Notes: a model not told the origin generated them from the letters alone. Shown: positions 1-6,441, numbered from the stretch's first letter. The stretch is 7,131 nucleotides of DNA from an uncultured Flavobacteriaceae bacterium (GCA_938074515.1 CALJFV010000219.1:1-7131), one strand, 5' to 3'. Made by a program: numbers and translations.

Positions 1-1403
1 ACTTCAATTTGAGGCGTGCCTCTTGGCGCTGGCGGAATACCATCTAGGTGAAAACGACCGATGGTCTTGTTGTCTCCAGCCATAGGACGTTCCCCTTGAA
101 GCACGTGGATTTCTACACTTGGTTGATTATCCGCTGCCGTAGAGAACACCTGGCTCTTTTTGGTTGGAATGGTCGTATTGGCCTCAATTAATTTGGTCAT
201 TACACTTCCCATTGTTTCAATTCCCAGAGAAAGCGGAGTGACGTCCAAAAGAAGTACATCCTTTACGTCTCCTGTCAAAACTCCCCCTTGAATTGCAGCA
301 CCAATGGCCACAACTTCATCAGGATTTACCCCCTTGTTGGGCGCTTTTCCAAAGAACTTCTCTACAGCTTGTTGTACTGCTGGGATTCGCGTAGATCCAC
401 CCACCAAAATGATCTCGTCGATATCACTTTTACTCAGTCCAGCGGCTTTCATCGCCTTTTCACAAGGAGCGATGGTACGCTTTACCAAATCTTCGATGAG
501 TTGCTCAAATTTCGCACGACTCAAAGTTTTAACTAAGTGTTTTGGACCACTCGCAGTAGCCGTAACATAGGGTAAATTGATTTCCGTTTGGGCCGAAGAA
601 GATAATTCGATTTTGGCTTTTTCAGCAGCTTCTTTCAAACGCTGTAGAGCCATTGGGTCTTGACGCAAATCCATTTGCTCTTCGCTTTGGAATTCATCGG
701 CAAGCCAATTGATGATTTTTTGATCAACATCGTCTCCTCCCAAGTGGGTATCCCCGTCGGTAGCCAATACCTCAAACACGCCATCCCCTAACTCCAGGAT
801 TGAAACGTCATGAGTTCCTCCACCAAAGTCAAACACAACAATTTTTTGATCGGTATTCTTTTTGTCCAAACCATAAGCCAAAGCTGCCGCAGTAGGCTCA
901 TTGATAATGCGCTCTACTTTTAATCCAGCGATTTCTCCAGCTTCTTTAGTAGCTTGACGCTGACTGTCATTAAAATAAGCCGGTACAGTAATGACTGCAC
1001 GACTCACTTCTTGGCCAATATAATCTTCAGCAGTTTTCTTCATTTTCTGAAGAATCATCGCGCTGAGTTCTTGGGGCGTATACAAACGACCATCAATATC
1101 AACTCGAGGCGTGTCATTATCTCCCTTAGCCACTTTATAAGCCGCTCTTTTTGCTTCTTGAGACGATTCTGAGTACTTATTCCCCATGAATCGTTTAATG
1201 GAAGAAATGGTTTTAGTTGGGTTCGTCACCGCCTGTCTTTTGGCCGGATCACCAACTTTTATTTCTCCACCCTCAACAAAGGCAATAACCGATGGTGTGG
1301 TTCTCTTACCCTCTGCATTGGGGATCACAGTAGGTTCACTACCCTCCATTACAGAGACACATGAATTGGTAGTTCCTAAGTCTATTCCAATTATTTTACT
1401 CAT
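1..1403 (-). CDS. dnaK: Chaperone DnaK (Hsp70), 3' end missing
   Basis: This is the cytoplasmic ATP-dependent Hsp70 chaperone, which binds exposed hydrophobic segments of unfolded proteins and works with DnaJ and GrpE. The minus-strand frame is open from the ATG at 1403 to the window edge and gives 467 residues; a normal DnaK has about 640, so the rest of the substrate-binding domain and the C-terminal lid lie outside. Visible landmarks are the phosphate-1 loop [11 protein letters not shown] (residues 5-15), the catalytic lysine K70 in [19 protein letters not shown] (141-152), [12 protein letters not shown] (167-178), the phosphate-2 loop [11 protein letters not shown] (191-201), [10 protein letters not shown] (332-341) and the interdomain linker DVLLLDVTP (382-390) leading into the beta-sandwich. 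The THDVS variant is typical of Bacteroidota. It is divergent from the acyltransferase gene at 1595. No strong ribosome binding site is seen. Any downstream partner such as dnaJ would be outside the window. Confidence 0.97.
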   Translation of the reverse strand, partial: MSKIIGIDLGTTNSCVSVMEGSEPTVIPNAEGKRTTPSVIAFVEGGEIKVGDPAKRQAVTNPTKTISSIKRFMGNKYSESSQEAKRAAYKVAKGDNDTPRVDIDGRLYTPQELSAMILQKMKKTAEDYIGQEVSRAVITVPAYFNDSQRQATKEAGEIAGLKVERIINEPTAAALAYGLDKKNTDQKIVVFDFGGGTHDVSILELGDGVFEVLATDGDTHLGGDDVDQKIINWLADEFQSEEQMDLRQDPMALQRLKEAAEKAKIELSSSAQTEINLPYVTATASGPKHLVKTLSRAKFEQLIEDLVKRTIAPCEKAMKAAGLSKSDIDEIILVGGSTRIPAVQQAVEKFFGKAPNKGVNPDEVVAIGAAIQGGVLTGDVKDVLLLDVTPLSLGIETMGSVMTKLIEANTTIPTKKSQVFSTAADNQPSVEIHVLQGERPMAGDNKTIGRFHLDGIPPAPRGTPQIE

Positions 1404-1451
1404 AATATTTATCTTAACAATTAAGGATTGCGATTTATTTCGGAGTGTTTA

Positions 1452-1468
1452 AGTCAAGTTTCATGCCA
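1452..1468 (-). promoter_or_regulatory. Candidate sigma-54-like promoter of dnaK
   Basis: Read on the minus strand this is TGGCATGAAACTTGACT. It resembles the sigma-54 consensus TGGCACGnnnnTTGCW: TGGCA, the G at position 7 and TTG are all kept at the right spacing, but C6 is T and the -12 GC is GA. The expected start would fall near 1442, giving a leader of about 39 nt before the dnaK ATG. No TAnnTTTG housekeeping -7 box was found for dnaK in this gap, and there is no CIRCE element. An alternative reading is that the TTGACT is part of an ordinary -35-like element. The identity is inferred from the match only. Confidence 0.35.
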
Positions 1469-1479
1469 TTACAGGTCAT

Positions 1480-1494
1480 CTGACAGCCTGTCAG
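1480..1494. promoter_or_regulatory. Perfect 15-bp palindrome, candidate operator between dnaK and lpxL-like gene
   Basis: The sequence CTGACAGCCTGTCAG is a perfect inverted repeat with 7-bp arms around one central base. It sits between two divergent genes, centred about 45 bp upstream of the predicted dnaK start point and just upstream of the -7 box at 1516-1523. That placement and symmetry suit a binding site for a dimeric regulator that could act on one or both genes. It is not CIRCE (TTAGCACTC-N9-GAGTGCTAA). A further CTGACA half-site lies at 1546-1551. It lacks the loop and T-tract of a terminator. The binding protein is unknown. Confidence 0.5.
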
Positions 1495-1515
1495 TAACGC
1501 ATGACCCAAGAGTGG

Positions 1516-1523
1516 TAGCTTTG
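1516..1523 (+). promoter_or_regulatory. Candidate -7 box for the lipid A acyltransferase gene
   Basis: TAGCTTTG matches the Bacteroidota -7 consensus TAnnTTTG exactly and faces the acyltransferase gene, leaving a leader of roughly 65 nt. A clear -33 TTTG/TTG is not seen at the usual distance; the right arm of the palindrome at 1480-1494 lies about where the upstream element would be. A second, weaker candidate is TAGTTTTA at 1579-1586, which is very close to the ATG. Confidence 0.4.
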
Positions 1524-1543
1524 ACGTGCCATTTGAATTATGT

Positions 1544-1566
1544 GCCTGACAAAACATAAATCAGGC
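1544..1566. repeat. Inverted repeat GCCTGA-N11-TCAGGC in the lpxL-like leader
   Basis: Six-base arms GCCTGA (1544-1549) and TCAGGC (1561-1566) flank an A-rich 11-base spacer. If transcription starts after the -7 box at 1516-1523, this lies in the 5' leader and could form a small hairpin; as DNA it could be a second operator-like site, because its left arm contains CTGACA, the same half-site as the palindrome at 1480-1494. There is no following T-run on either strand, so a terminator is unlikely. Confidence 0.3.
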
Positions 1567-1594
1567 CAGAAAATTCTTTAGTTTTACACTCTGT

Positions 1595-2485
1595 ATGGAT
1601 CAACTCCTTTACTTCCTCCTTTATCCCATCCTTTGGCTTTTATCAAAATTGCCTTTCTGGGTCTTATACGGTATCTCAAACTTTTGTTACTACTTATTGT
1701 ACTATATCGTTGGTTATCGAAAAAACGTAGTTGTCGCCAATCTAAAAATGGCTCTGCCAGGCCTATCTGCCAAAGAGTATCAGCGCATGAGTAAACTCTA
1801 TTTTCGACACATGTGTGATTTAATAGTAGAGAGTCTTAAGAGTCTTACAATTTCAGAAAAAGAATTGCGGCAACGATTTGTCTATGAAAATCTCGAATAT
1901 TGTGATGAATTGCATCAAAAGGGCCTGAGCACCTTTATTATGTGTGGTCATTACGCGAGTTGGGAATGGAGTTTTATGATGCCCATGCTGGTTCCCTTTC
2001 ATGGGATCGGGGTTTATAAAAAATTAAAAAACCCTCACTTCGATCGACTAGTCAGAGGCATTAGAGGGCGTTTTGAAGGCCTTTTGGTTCCAAATAAGGA
2101 AATACGTCAATACCTAAATCAGTGTAATGAAAAAGGCGTAAAAACCATGACCATGATCATTTCTGATCAATCCCCAAAATCAAAATCATTTCGACATAGT
2201 TTTGATTTCTTAGGCCATCAAACTCCGTTTTTTACAGGAACGGAGGATATGGCACGCAAAATGAATTACGCCCTAATTTATTTAAAAATAGAAAAGATCA
2301 AACGCGGACATTACAAAGGTACGGTTGTTCCCATCAGCGAGGACGCTAATGCTGAAGAACCCGGGGCGATTACGCGTAAATTCATCAAGGCCTTGGAAGA
2401 ACAAATTCGAAAAGAGCCTCAATTTTACCTATGGTCTCACAAGCGTTGGAAACACCACCCAGAATTTCAAAAACTCATGGGGTGA
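1595..2485 (+). CDS. Lipid A acyltransferase, LpxL/HtrB (LABLAT) family
   Basis: The 296-residue protein belongs to the late lipid A acyltransferases, inner-membrane enzymes that transfer an acyl chain from acyl-ACP onto a lipid A precursor at the cytoplasmic face. The length is normal for the family. Residues 1-40 are strongly hydrophobic and form the usual N-terminal membrane anchor, followed by YRKNVVVANL (41-50), the conserved R-x-N segment. The catalytic HX4E motif is H119-E124 in MCGHYASWEW. Further on come the ISDQSP segment and FLGHQTPFFTGTEDMARK, which correspond to the conserved acceptor/donor-site region. The first ATG gives the anchor typical of the family, so the start looks right, although no strong ribosome binding site precedes it. 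It is divergent from dnaK and convergent with glmM, 37 bp apart. The acyl chain and position acylated cannot be read from sequence, so no lpxL or lpxM symbol is given. Confidence 0.88.
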   Translation: MDQLLYFLLYPILWLLSKLPFWVLYGISNFCYYLLYYIVGYRKNVVVANLKMALPGLSAKEYQRMSKLYFRHMCDLIVESLKSLTISEKELRQRFVYENLEYCDELHQKGLSTFIMCGHYASWEWSFMMPMLVPFHGIGVYKKLKNPHFDRLVRGIRGRFEGLLVPNKEIRQYLNQCNEKGVKTMTMIISDQSPKSKSFRHSFDFLGHQTPFFTGTEDMARKMNYALIYLKIEKIKRGHYKGTVVPISEDANAEEPGAITRKFIKALEEQIRKEPQFYLWSHKRWKHHPEFQKLMG

Positions 2486-2522
2486 CCCCTGACAACACAC
2501 CTTTGAAAGGCCTTCTAATGAC

Positions 2523-3914
2523 CTAAATACCGGCCAACTGTTTAAGCTCATTTACAAACCGTAGTGCCAAATCATCAGCACTTTGCTGATCTGTTGCCTC
2601 AGTGTATATTCGGATTATCGGTTCTGTATTACTCTTGCGTAAATGGACCCAAGAATTTTCAAAATCAATTTTCACCCCGTCGACCGTATTGACCGATTCC
2701 GTAGTCTGATAGGTTTGTGCAATGGTCTGCATGAGTTGATCGACATCCAAATCAGGGGTCAAGGCTACTTTATTTTTACTCATGGCGTAAAATGGATAAC
2801 TCGCTTTCAAAGTACTTACGGGGACATTTAGATGGGCCAAATGACTTAAAAACAAAGCAATACCAACTAAACTATCCCGGCCATAATGTAACTCGGGGTA
2901 AATAATGCCCCCATTACCCTCTCCACCGATGACCGCCGAGGTTTCTTTCATCAAGGTGACCACATTGACCTCACCCACAGCACTCGCTTGATAACGCCCT
3001 CCTTTGGACTGAGTCACATCACGCAAAGCCCGCGAGGAAGAAAGATTAGACACGGTATCTCCCGGAGTTTTTGACAATACATAATCCGCCACCGCGACGA
3101 GCGTGTACTCTTCACCAAACATCGCTCCGTGTTCATCCACAATAGCCAATCGATCAACATCAGGATCAACGACAAAACCCATATGGGCCTTGTGGTGAAC
3201 CACGGCTTCCATCAAATCGCTCAAATGTTCTTTTAGCGGCTCGGGATTATGCGGGAATTGACCGTTAGGGGTGCAGTGAATCTCAACGGTCTCAACGCCC
3301 AAAGCATTGAGTAATCTTGGAACCGCTATTCCTCCTGTAGAATTAACCGCATCCACCACTACTCGGAAACCACGAGATTTGATCGCAGAGGCATCCACAA
3401 GAGGTAAGGCTAAAATAGCGTCAATATGTTTATCTATATAAGTATCGTTTGGGGTGATCACCCCGAGTTGATCCACTTCACTAAATTCAAAACTTTCGTT
3501 TTGTGCGATCTCTAGAATAGAAGCCCCTGCCGCAGCATCTAGAAATTCTCCTTTATGATTCAGCAATTTTAAGGCGTTCCACTGTTTGGGATTATGACTT
3601 GCCGTCAAAATAATACCTCCCTGGGCCGATTCTATTGGAACCGCAACTTCTACGGTGGGGGTGGTAGAAAGGCCTAAATCAATTAAATTAATGCCTTGGC
3701 CAATTAAAGTATGCATGACCAAAGATTGAATCATGTCACCCGAAGGGCGGGCATCACGACCAATGACCACCTTATAAGGACCTTGCGGATATTCTCCTTT
3801 TAACCATTGTCCATAGGCGGCCGCAAATTTCACTGCATCAACCGGAGTTAAATTTTCACCAACAGAACCGCCGATGGTTCCACGAATTCCAGAAATTGAC
3901 TTAATCAGGGTCAT
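2523..3914 (-). CDS. glmM: Phosphoglucosamine mutase (alpha-D-phosphohexomutase family)
   Basis: This cytoplasmic enzyme of 463 residues is expected to interconvert glucosamine-6-phosphate and glucosamine-1-phosphate, supplying UDP-GlcNAc for peptidoglycan and lipid A. The four family signatures are in order: the phosphoserine loop TASHNP with S106, the metal-binding loop DPDVDR with D250, D252 and D254, the sugar-binding loop GEGNGG (331-336), and the phosphate-binding loop RKSNTEP (426-432). I start it at 3914, giving MTLIKSISGIRG, the usual N terminus in Bacteroidota; the frame also has an ATG at 3956, but its 14 extra residues look unlike the family and a good -7 box lies between the two ATGs. 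GEGNGG and RKSNTEP differ from the GEQSGH and RxSGTEP of classical GlmM, so phosphomannomutase or phosphoglucomutase activity cannot be excluded. It is divergent from acpH and convergent with the acyltransferase gene. Confidence 0.88.
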   Translation of the reverse strand: MTLIKSISGIRGTIGGSVGENLTPVDAVKFAAAYGQWLKGEYPQGPYKVVIGRDARPSGDMIQSLVMHTLIGQGINLIDLGLSTTPTVEVAVPIESAQGGIILTASHNPKQWNALKLLNHKGEFLDAAAGASILEIAQNESFEFSEVDQLGVITPNDTYIDKHIDAILALPLVDASAIKSRGFRVVVDAVNSTGGIAVPRLLNALGVETVEIHCTPNGQFPHNPEPLKEHLSDLMEAVVHHKAHMGFVVDPDVDRLAIVDEHGAMFGEEYTLVAVADYVLSKTPGDTVSNLSSSRALRDVTQSKGGRYQASAVGEVNVVTLMKETSAVIGGEGNGGIIYPELHYGRDSLVGIALFLSHLAHLNVPVSTLKASYPFYAMSKNKVALTPDLDVDQLMQTIAQTYQTTESVNTVDGVKIDFENSWVHLRKSNTEPIIRIYTEATDQQSADDLALRFVNELKQLAGI

Positions 3915-3943
3915 AATAGTGTTTATCGAATTTATTCTAACGC

Positions 3944-3951
3944 CAAAATTA
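3944..3951 (-). promoter_or_regulatory. Candidate -7 box for glmM
   Basis: On the minus strand this reads TAATTTTG, an exact match to the Bacteroidota -7 consensus TAnnTTTG. Transcription would start near 3937, about 23 nt before the ATG at 3914 and downstream of the ATG at 3956, so it favours the shorter protein. No clear -33 TTTG is seen at the usual spacing. In the same 76-bp gap, the only candidate facing acpH is the weak TATTTTTT at 3968-3975. Confidence 0.45.
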
Positions 3952-3990
3952 CGCATTATCTGGGCATTATTTTTTCTATAATTTTAAGGC

Positions 3991-4584
3991 ATGAATTTTC
4001 TGGCACATATTTATCTCTCGGGCGAAGACCCTGAAGTACAACTCGGCAATTTTATGGCCGATGCCGTAAAAGGGAACAAGTTTAGAAATTTCAACCCAAA
4101 AGTACAGTCGGGAATAATTTTACACCGTTTAATCGACAGTTATACGGATGCCCATCCTGTATTTCGCCAAAGTAAAAGACGATTACACGGCAAACAATTT
4201 GGTCATTACTCAGGGGTGATTATGGACATGTTTTACGATCATTTTTTGGCGGCCAATTGGAGCGAATTTCACCATCAACCTCTAGAGGAATTTGCGCAAC
4301 AATTTTACCAAGTCCTCAATCAATACAAGGAAACGACACCCGAACGAACCCAGCACTTAATCCCCTACATGATCAGCCAAAATTGGTTGATTCAATATCA
4401 AAATATTGAAGGCTTAAACAAGATTCTGGGCCAAATGAATCGGCGTACCAAGGGCCGTTCAAATATGGATCAAGCCACAGTAGAGCTTCAAGAACATTAT
4501 CATTTATTCCAATCGGAGTTTTATGATTTTTTTAAAATGCTTCAAAAAATGGCCTCGGCCGAATTAAAACGACTAACGCTCTAG
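3991..4584 (+). CDS. acpH: Acyl carrier protein phosphodiesterase homologue (AcpH, DUF479)
   Basis: The 197-residue protein matches AcpH of E. coli (about 193 residues) from end to end. AcpH hydrolyses the 4'-phosphopantetheine arm from holo-ACP and is distantly related to HD-type phosphohydrolases. Visible family features are the N terminus MNFLAHIYLS with H6, GNFMADAVKG with D24 (the aspartate reported as essential in the E. coli enzyme), HRLIDSYTDAHP with H45, R46, D49 and D53, and MDMFYDHFLAANW with D79, D83 and H84. The C-terminal third contains the conserved QNWLIQYQNIEGL and LQEHYHLFQSEFYDFF segments. The ATG at 3991 matches the family's N terminus exactly. It is divergent from glmM, and ggt follows on the same strand 84 bp later with its own candidate promoter. 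The activity is inferred from homology; the role of this family in Bacteroidota is poorly established. Confidence 0.82.
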   Translation: MNFLAHIYLSGEDPEVQLGNFMADAVKGNKFRNFNPKVQSGIILHRLIDSYTDAHPVFRQSKRRLHGKQFGHYSGVIMDMFYDHFLAANWSEFHHQPLEEFAQQFYQVLNQYKETTPERTQHLIPYMISQNWLIQYQNIEGLNKILGQMNRRTKGRSNMDQATVELQEHYHLFQSEFYDFFKMLQKMASAELKRLTL

Positions 4585-4591
4585 GTCTTTG

Positions 4592-4641
4592 TGGCAAAAG
4601 GGCCAACCTTAATCACCATAAAAAGGGCCATTAATTTTGGC
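4592..4641. repeat. Direct repeat and TGGC/GCCA half-sites upstream of ggt
   Basis: AAAAGGGCCA occurs twice, at 4596-4605 and 4621-4630, with a period of exactly 25 bp. Each copy also forms part of an inverted pair: TGGC (4592-4595) with GCCA (4602-4605), and GCCA (4627-4630) with TGGC (4638-4641). The second pair brackets the candidate -7 box of ggt. The 25-bp period is close to two and a half helical turns. This could be an operator for a regulator of ggt, but nothing identifies the protein and a chance origin is possible. Confidence 0.35.
4632..4639 (+). promoter_or_regulatory. Candidate -7 box for ggt
   Basis: TAATTTTG matches the Bacteroidota consensus TAnnTTTG exactly. A start near 4646 would leave a leader of about 23 nt to the ATG at 4669. 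It lies downstream of the alternative GTG start at 4591, which therefore would not be on the transcript. No -33 TTTG is found at normal spacing. Confidence 0.45.
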
Positions 4642-4668
4642 ACACAATTAAAAAGTTTTATTAGCTTC

Positions 4669-4743
4669 ATGCACATGATACTACAGTCTTTAAAGCGCTA
4701 TTTGTGCACTGGCGCAATAATCATATTTTTCAGTTTAGGATGT
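4669..4743 (+). other. Predicted lipoprotein signal peptide of Ggt
   Basis: Residues 1-24 have a charged start (K9, R10), a hydrophobic core (residues 12-24) and end in FSLG before C25, which fits the permissive bacterial lipobox pattern although the -3 residue is S rather than L. The mature protein would begin CQPKSPLTSD. It lacks the run of acidic residues just after the cysteine that marks surface export of many Bacteroidota lipoproteins, so a periplasm-facing anchor is more likely. Cleavage by ordinary signal peptidase I is the alternative. Confidence 0.6.
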
Positions 4744-6387
4744 CAACCAAAAAGCCCATTAACATCTGATATACTTGGCGTCACGGCAGAAAATGCCATG
4801 GTCGTCTCTGCGCGAAAAGAAGCTTCTGCCATAGGTTTGTCTGTTATGGCTCAAGGGGGAAATGCCTTTGATGCCATGTTTGCCACGGAATTGGCTTTAG
4901 CTGTGGTCTACCCCTATGCCGGCAACTTAGGTGGTGGTGGATTTATGGTTTATCGACTTGCTGACGGTTCAACAGGAAGTTTGGACTACAGGGAAATGGC
5001 TCCCTCAGCGGCGCATCGCGATATGTTTTTAGATAGCCTGGGCAATCACGACACAGCCAAAAGTACTTTAGGAGGAGGCTCGATCGCGGTTCCGGGCACG
5101 ATCAAAGGCATCTTTGAAGCCCATAAAAAATTCGGTCTGCTGTCGGTAGAGGCGCTAATAAATCCAGTTATTGAGCTAGCTGAAAATGGTTATGTCGTAA
5201 CCCAAAAACAAAGTGAACGCTTGGCGCAATACCGGGACATCATCACACAAACTACCGGTATCCAAACACTTTATACTCAAGAAATAAATCCAGGGGATAC
5301 CATAAAAAATTTAGCCCTAGCTAAAACGCTCAGACAGTTAAGAGATCAAGGCCAAGAGGCCTTTTACAAGGGCGTAATGGCCGAGCACATGAGCCATTAT
5401 ATTCAGGCCCATGGGGGTGTGATTCAAAGTGAGGACTTTGAACGATACAAAGTCTATTGGCGGGACCCAGTAAGTTTTCACTATCAAGATTTGACCATTA
5501 CTTCTATGGGGCCTCCTTCGAGTGGCGGTATTTGCCTGGGACAAATTATGGGCATGCTCGAATCCTACAACTTAGGGGATTTAGCCCATAATAGCGCCCT
5601 TTACATCCAACATCTCACTGAGGCCGAACGAAGAGCTTATGCCGATCGAAGTCATTATTTGGGAGATCCTGATTTTATTTCCATACCAACACAAAAATTA
5701 CTCAGTCGTTCGTATTTAGATCAAAAAATGACCTCGTTTGACGCTGATTGGGCCACTTCATCTGAGGACATATCTCATGGTCCTTTGATCGGGCATGAAA
5801 GCGATGAGACCACCCACTACTCTATTGTAGACCCCATGGGCAATGCGGTTTCGGTGACCACAACAATAAATGGAGCTTATGGGTCAAAATTATTCGATCC
5901 CGAATTAGGATTCTTCTACAATAACGAAATGGATGACTTTAGCGCAAAGCCGGGGACACCCAATATGTTTGGTTTGGTTGGAGGCGCGGCCAACGCGATC
6001 GCCCCCGGCAAAAGGATGTTGAGTTCTATGACCCCAACCATAGTCACCAGGCAAGGACAACTTTGGCAAGTTTTAGGGACCCCCGGGGGATCGACCATAA
6101 TCACCACAGTCCTGCAAATTATTCTCAATACACATCATTTCGATATGGGCATGCAAACAGCGGTAAATCAGCCGCGTATGCACCATCAATGGCTGCCAGA
6201 TATACTCCAGTTTGAGTCGGAAGGGTTCGATGCTCAATTGCTTGACTCACTTGAGCAAAAAGGTTATAAAACCATACAAAAAGAACACAGAATCATAGGT
6301 AAAGTTGACGCGATAATGCGTCATCCAAATGGCGTTTTGGAGGCGGGGGCTGACCCTAGAGGCGATGACACTGCTCTGGGTTTCTGA
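4669..6387 (+). CDS. ggt: Gamma-glutamyltransferase precursor, predicted lipoprotein
   Basis: Gamma-glutamyltransferase cleaves glutathione and other gamma-glutamyl compounds and transfers the glutamyl group to water, amino acids or peptides. It is an N-terminal-nucleophile hydrolase that cuts itself into two subunits. From the ATG at 4669 it has 572 residues. The predicted cut is E380/T381 in ETTHYSIVD, giving a small subunit of 192 residues, almost as in E. coli (190). T381 is the nucleophile. Other active-site residues by alignment to E. coli are R108 (LDYREMAP), E420 and D423 (NNEMDDFS), S452-S453 (LSSM) and G473-G474 (TPGGS); the bacterial lid-loop region (DDFSAKPGTPNMFG) is present. The N terminus is a basic start, the hydrophobic stretch CTGAIIIFFSLG and C25, which fits a loose lipobox (FSLG-C). 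The GTG at 4591 would add 26 residues before the signal and is disfavoured; M3 at 4675 is also possible. Confidence 0.95.
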   Translation: MHMILQSLKRYLCTGAIIIFFSLGCQPKSPLTSDILGVTAENAMVVSARKEASAIGLSVMAQGGNAFDAMFATELALAVVYPYAGNLGGGGFMVYRLADGSTGSLDYREMAPSAAHRDMFLDSLGNHDTAKSTLGGGSIAVPGTIKGIFEAHKKFGLLSVEALINPVIELAENGYVVTQKQSERLAQYRDIITQTTGIQTLYTQEINPGDTIKNLALAKTLRQLRDQGQEAFYKGVMAEHMSHYIQAHGGVIQSEDFERYKVYWRDPVSFHYQDLTITSMGPPSSGGICLGQIMGMLESYNLGDLAHNSALYIQHLTEAERRAYADRSHYLGDPDFISIPTQKLLSRSYLDQKMTSFDADWATSSEDISHGPLIGHESDETTHYSIVDPMGNAVSVTTTINGAYGSKLFDPELGFFYNNEMDDFSAKPGTPNMFGLVGGAANAIAPGKRMLSSMTPTIVTRQGQLWQVLGTPGGSTIITTVLQIILNTHHFDMGMQTAVNQPRMHHQWLPDILQFESEGFDAQLLDSLEQKGYKTIQKEHRIIGKVDAIMRHPNGVLEAGADPRGDDTALGF

Positions 6388-6398
6388 GGCGACTGAGC

Positions 6399-6424
6399 AT
6401 GTATTTGTAGGTAAAATACTACAT
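6399..6424 (+). terminator. Weak hairpin after ggt, possible terminator
   Basis: ATGTA (6399-6403) and GTA (6407-6409) can pair with TAC (6417-6419) and TACAT (6420-6424), giving an 8-bp AT-rich stem with a 3-nt bulge and a 7-nt loop. It begins 11 bp after the ggt stop codon and lies before the next promoter, a suitable place for a terminator. There is no U-tract after it and the stem is weak, so this is only tentative. Confidence 0.2.
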
Positions 6425-6441
6425 TAATCAGCCAAAACCCG

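Noticed and set aside
288..1452. Four plus-strand open frames of 72-88 codons at 288-536, 304-570, 954-1172 and 1186-1452.
   Set aside because: They lie opposite dnaK, whose protein is unmistakable. Their translations show no family features and they arise from the coding bias of the opposite strand.
1516..1531. A minus-strand TGGCACG followed by AAAGCTA, resembling a second sigma-54 promoter for dnaK.
   Set aside because: The -24 part is perfect, but there is no TTG and the distance from GG to GC is one base short, a spacing sigma-54 promoters do not tolerate well. The element at 1452-1468 has better geometry.
1404..1594. CIRCE operator upstream of dnaK.
   Set aside because: No TTAGCACTC-N9-GAGTGCTAA or close variant is present; the palindrome at 1480-1494 has a different sequence and a one-base spacer.
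2501..2515. AAGGCCTT symmetry between the acyltransferase and glmM as a bidirectional terminator.
   Set aside because: The two arms abut with no loop, the stem is only four bases, and there is no T-tract on either strand.
2643..2831. A plus-strand open frame of 62 codons opposite glmM.
   Set aside because: It is an antisense shadow of the glmM C-terminal coding region, with no recognisable motif.
5338..6128. Two minus-strand open frames of about 70 codons at 5338-5544 and 5916-6128.
   Set aside because: They lie opposite conserved ggt coding sequence, and their translations look like reverse-strand readings rather than proteins.
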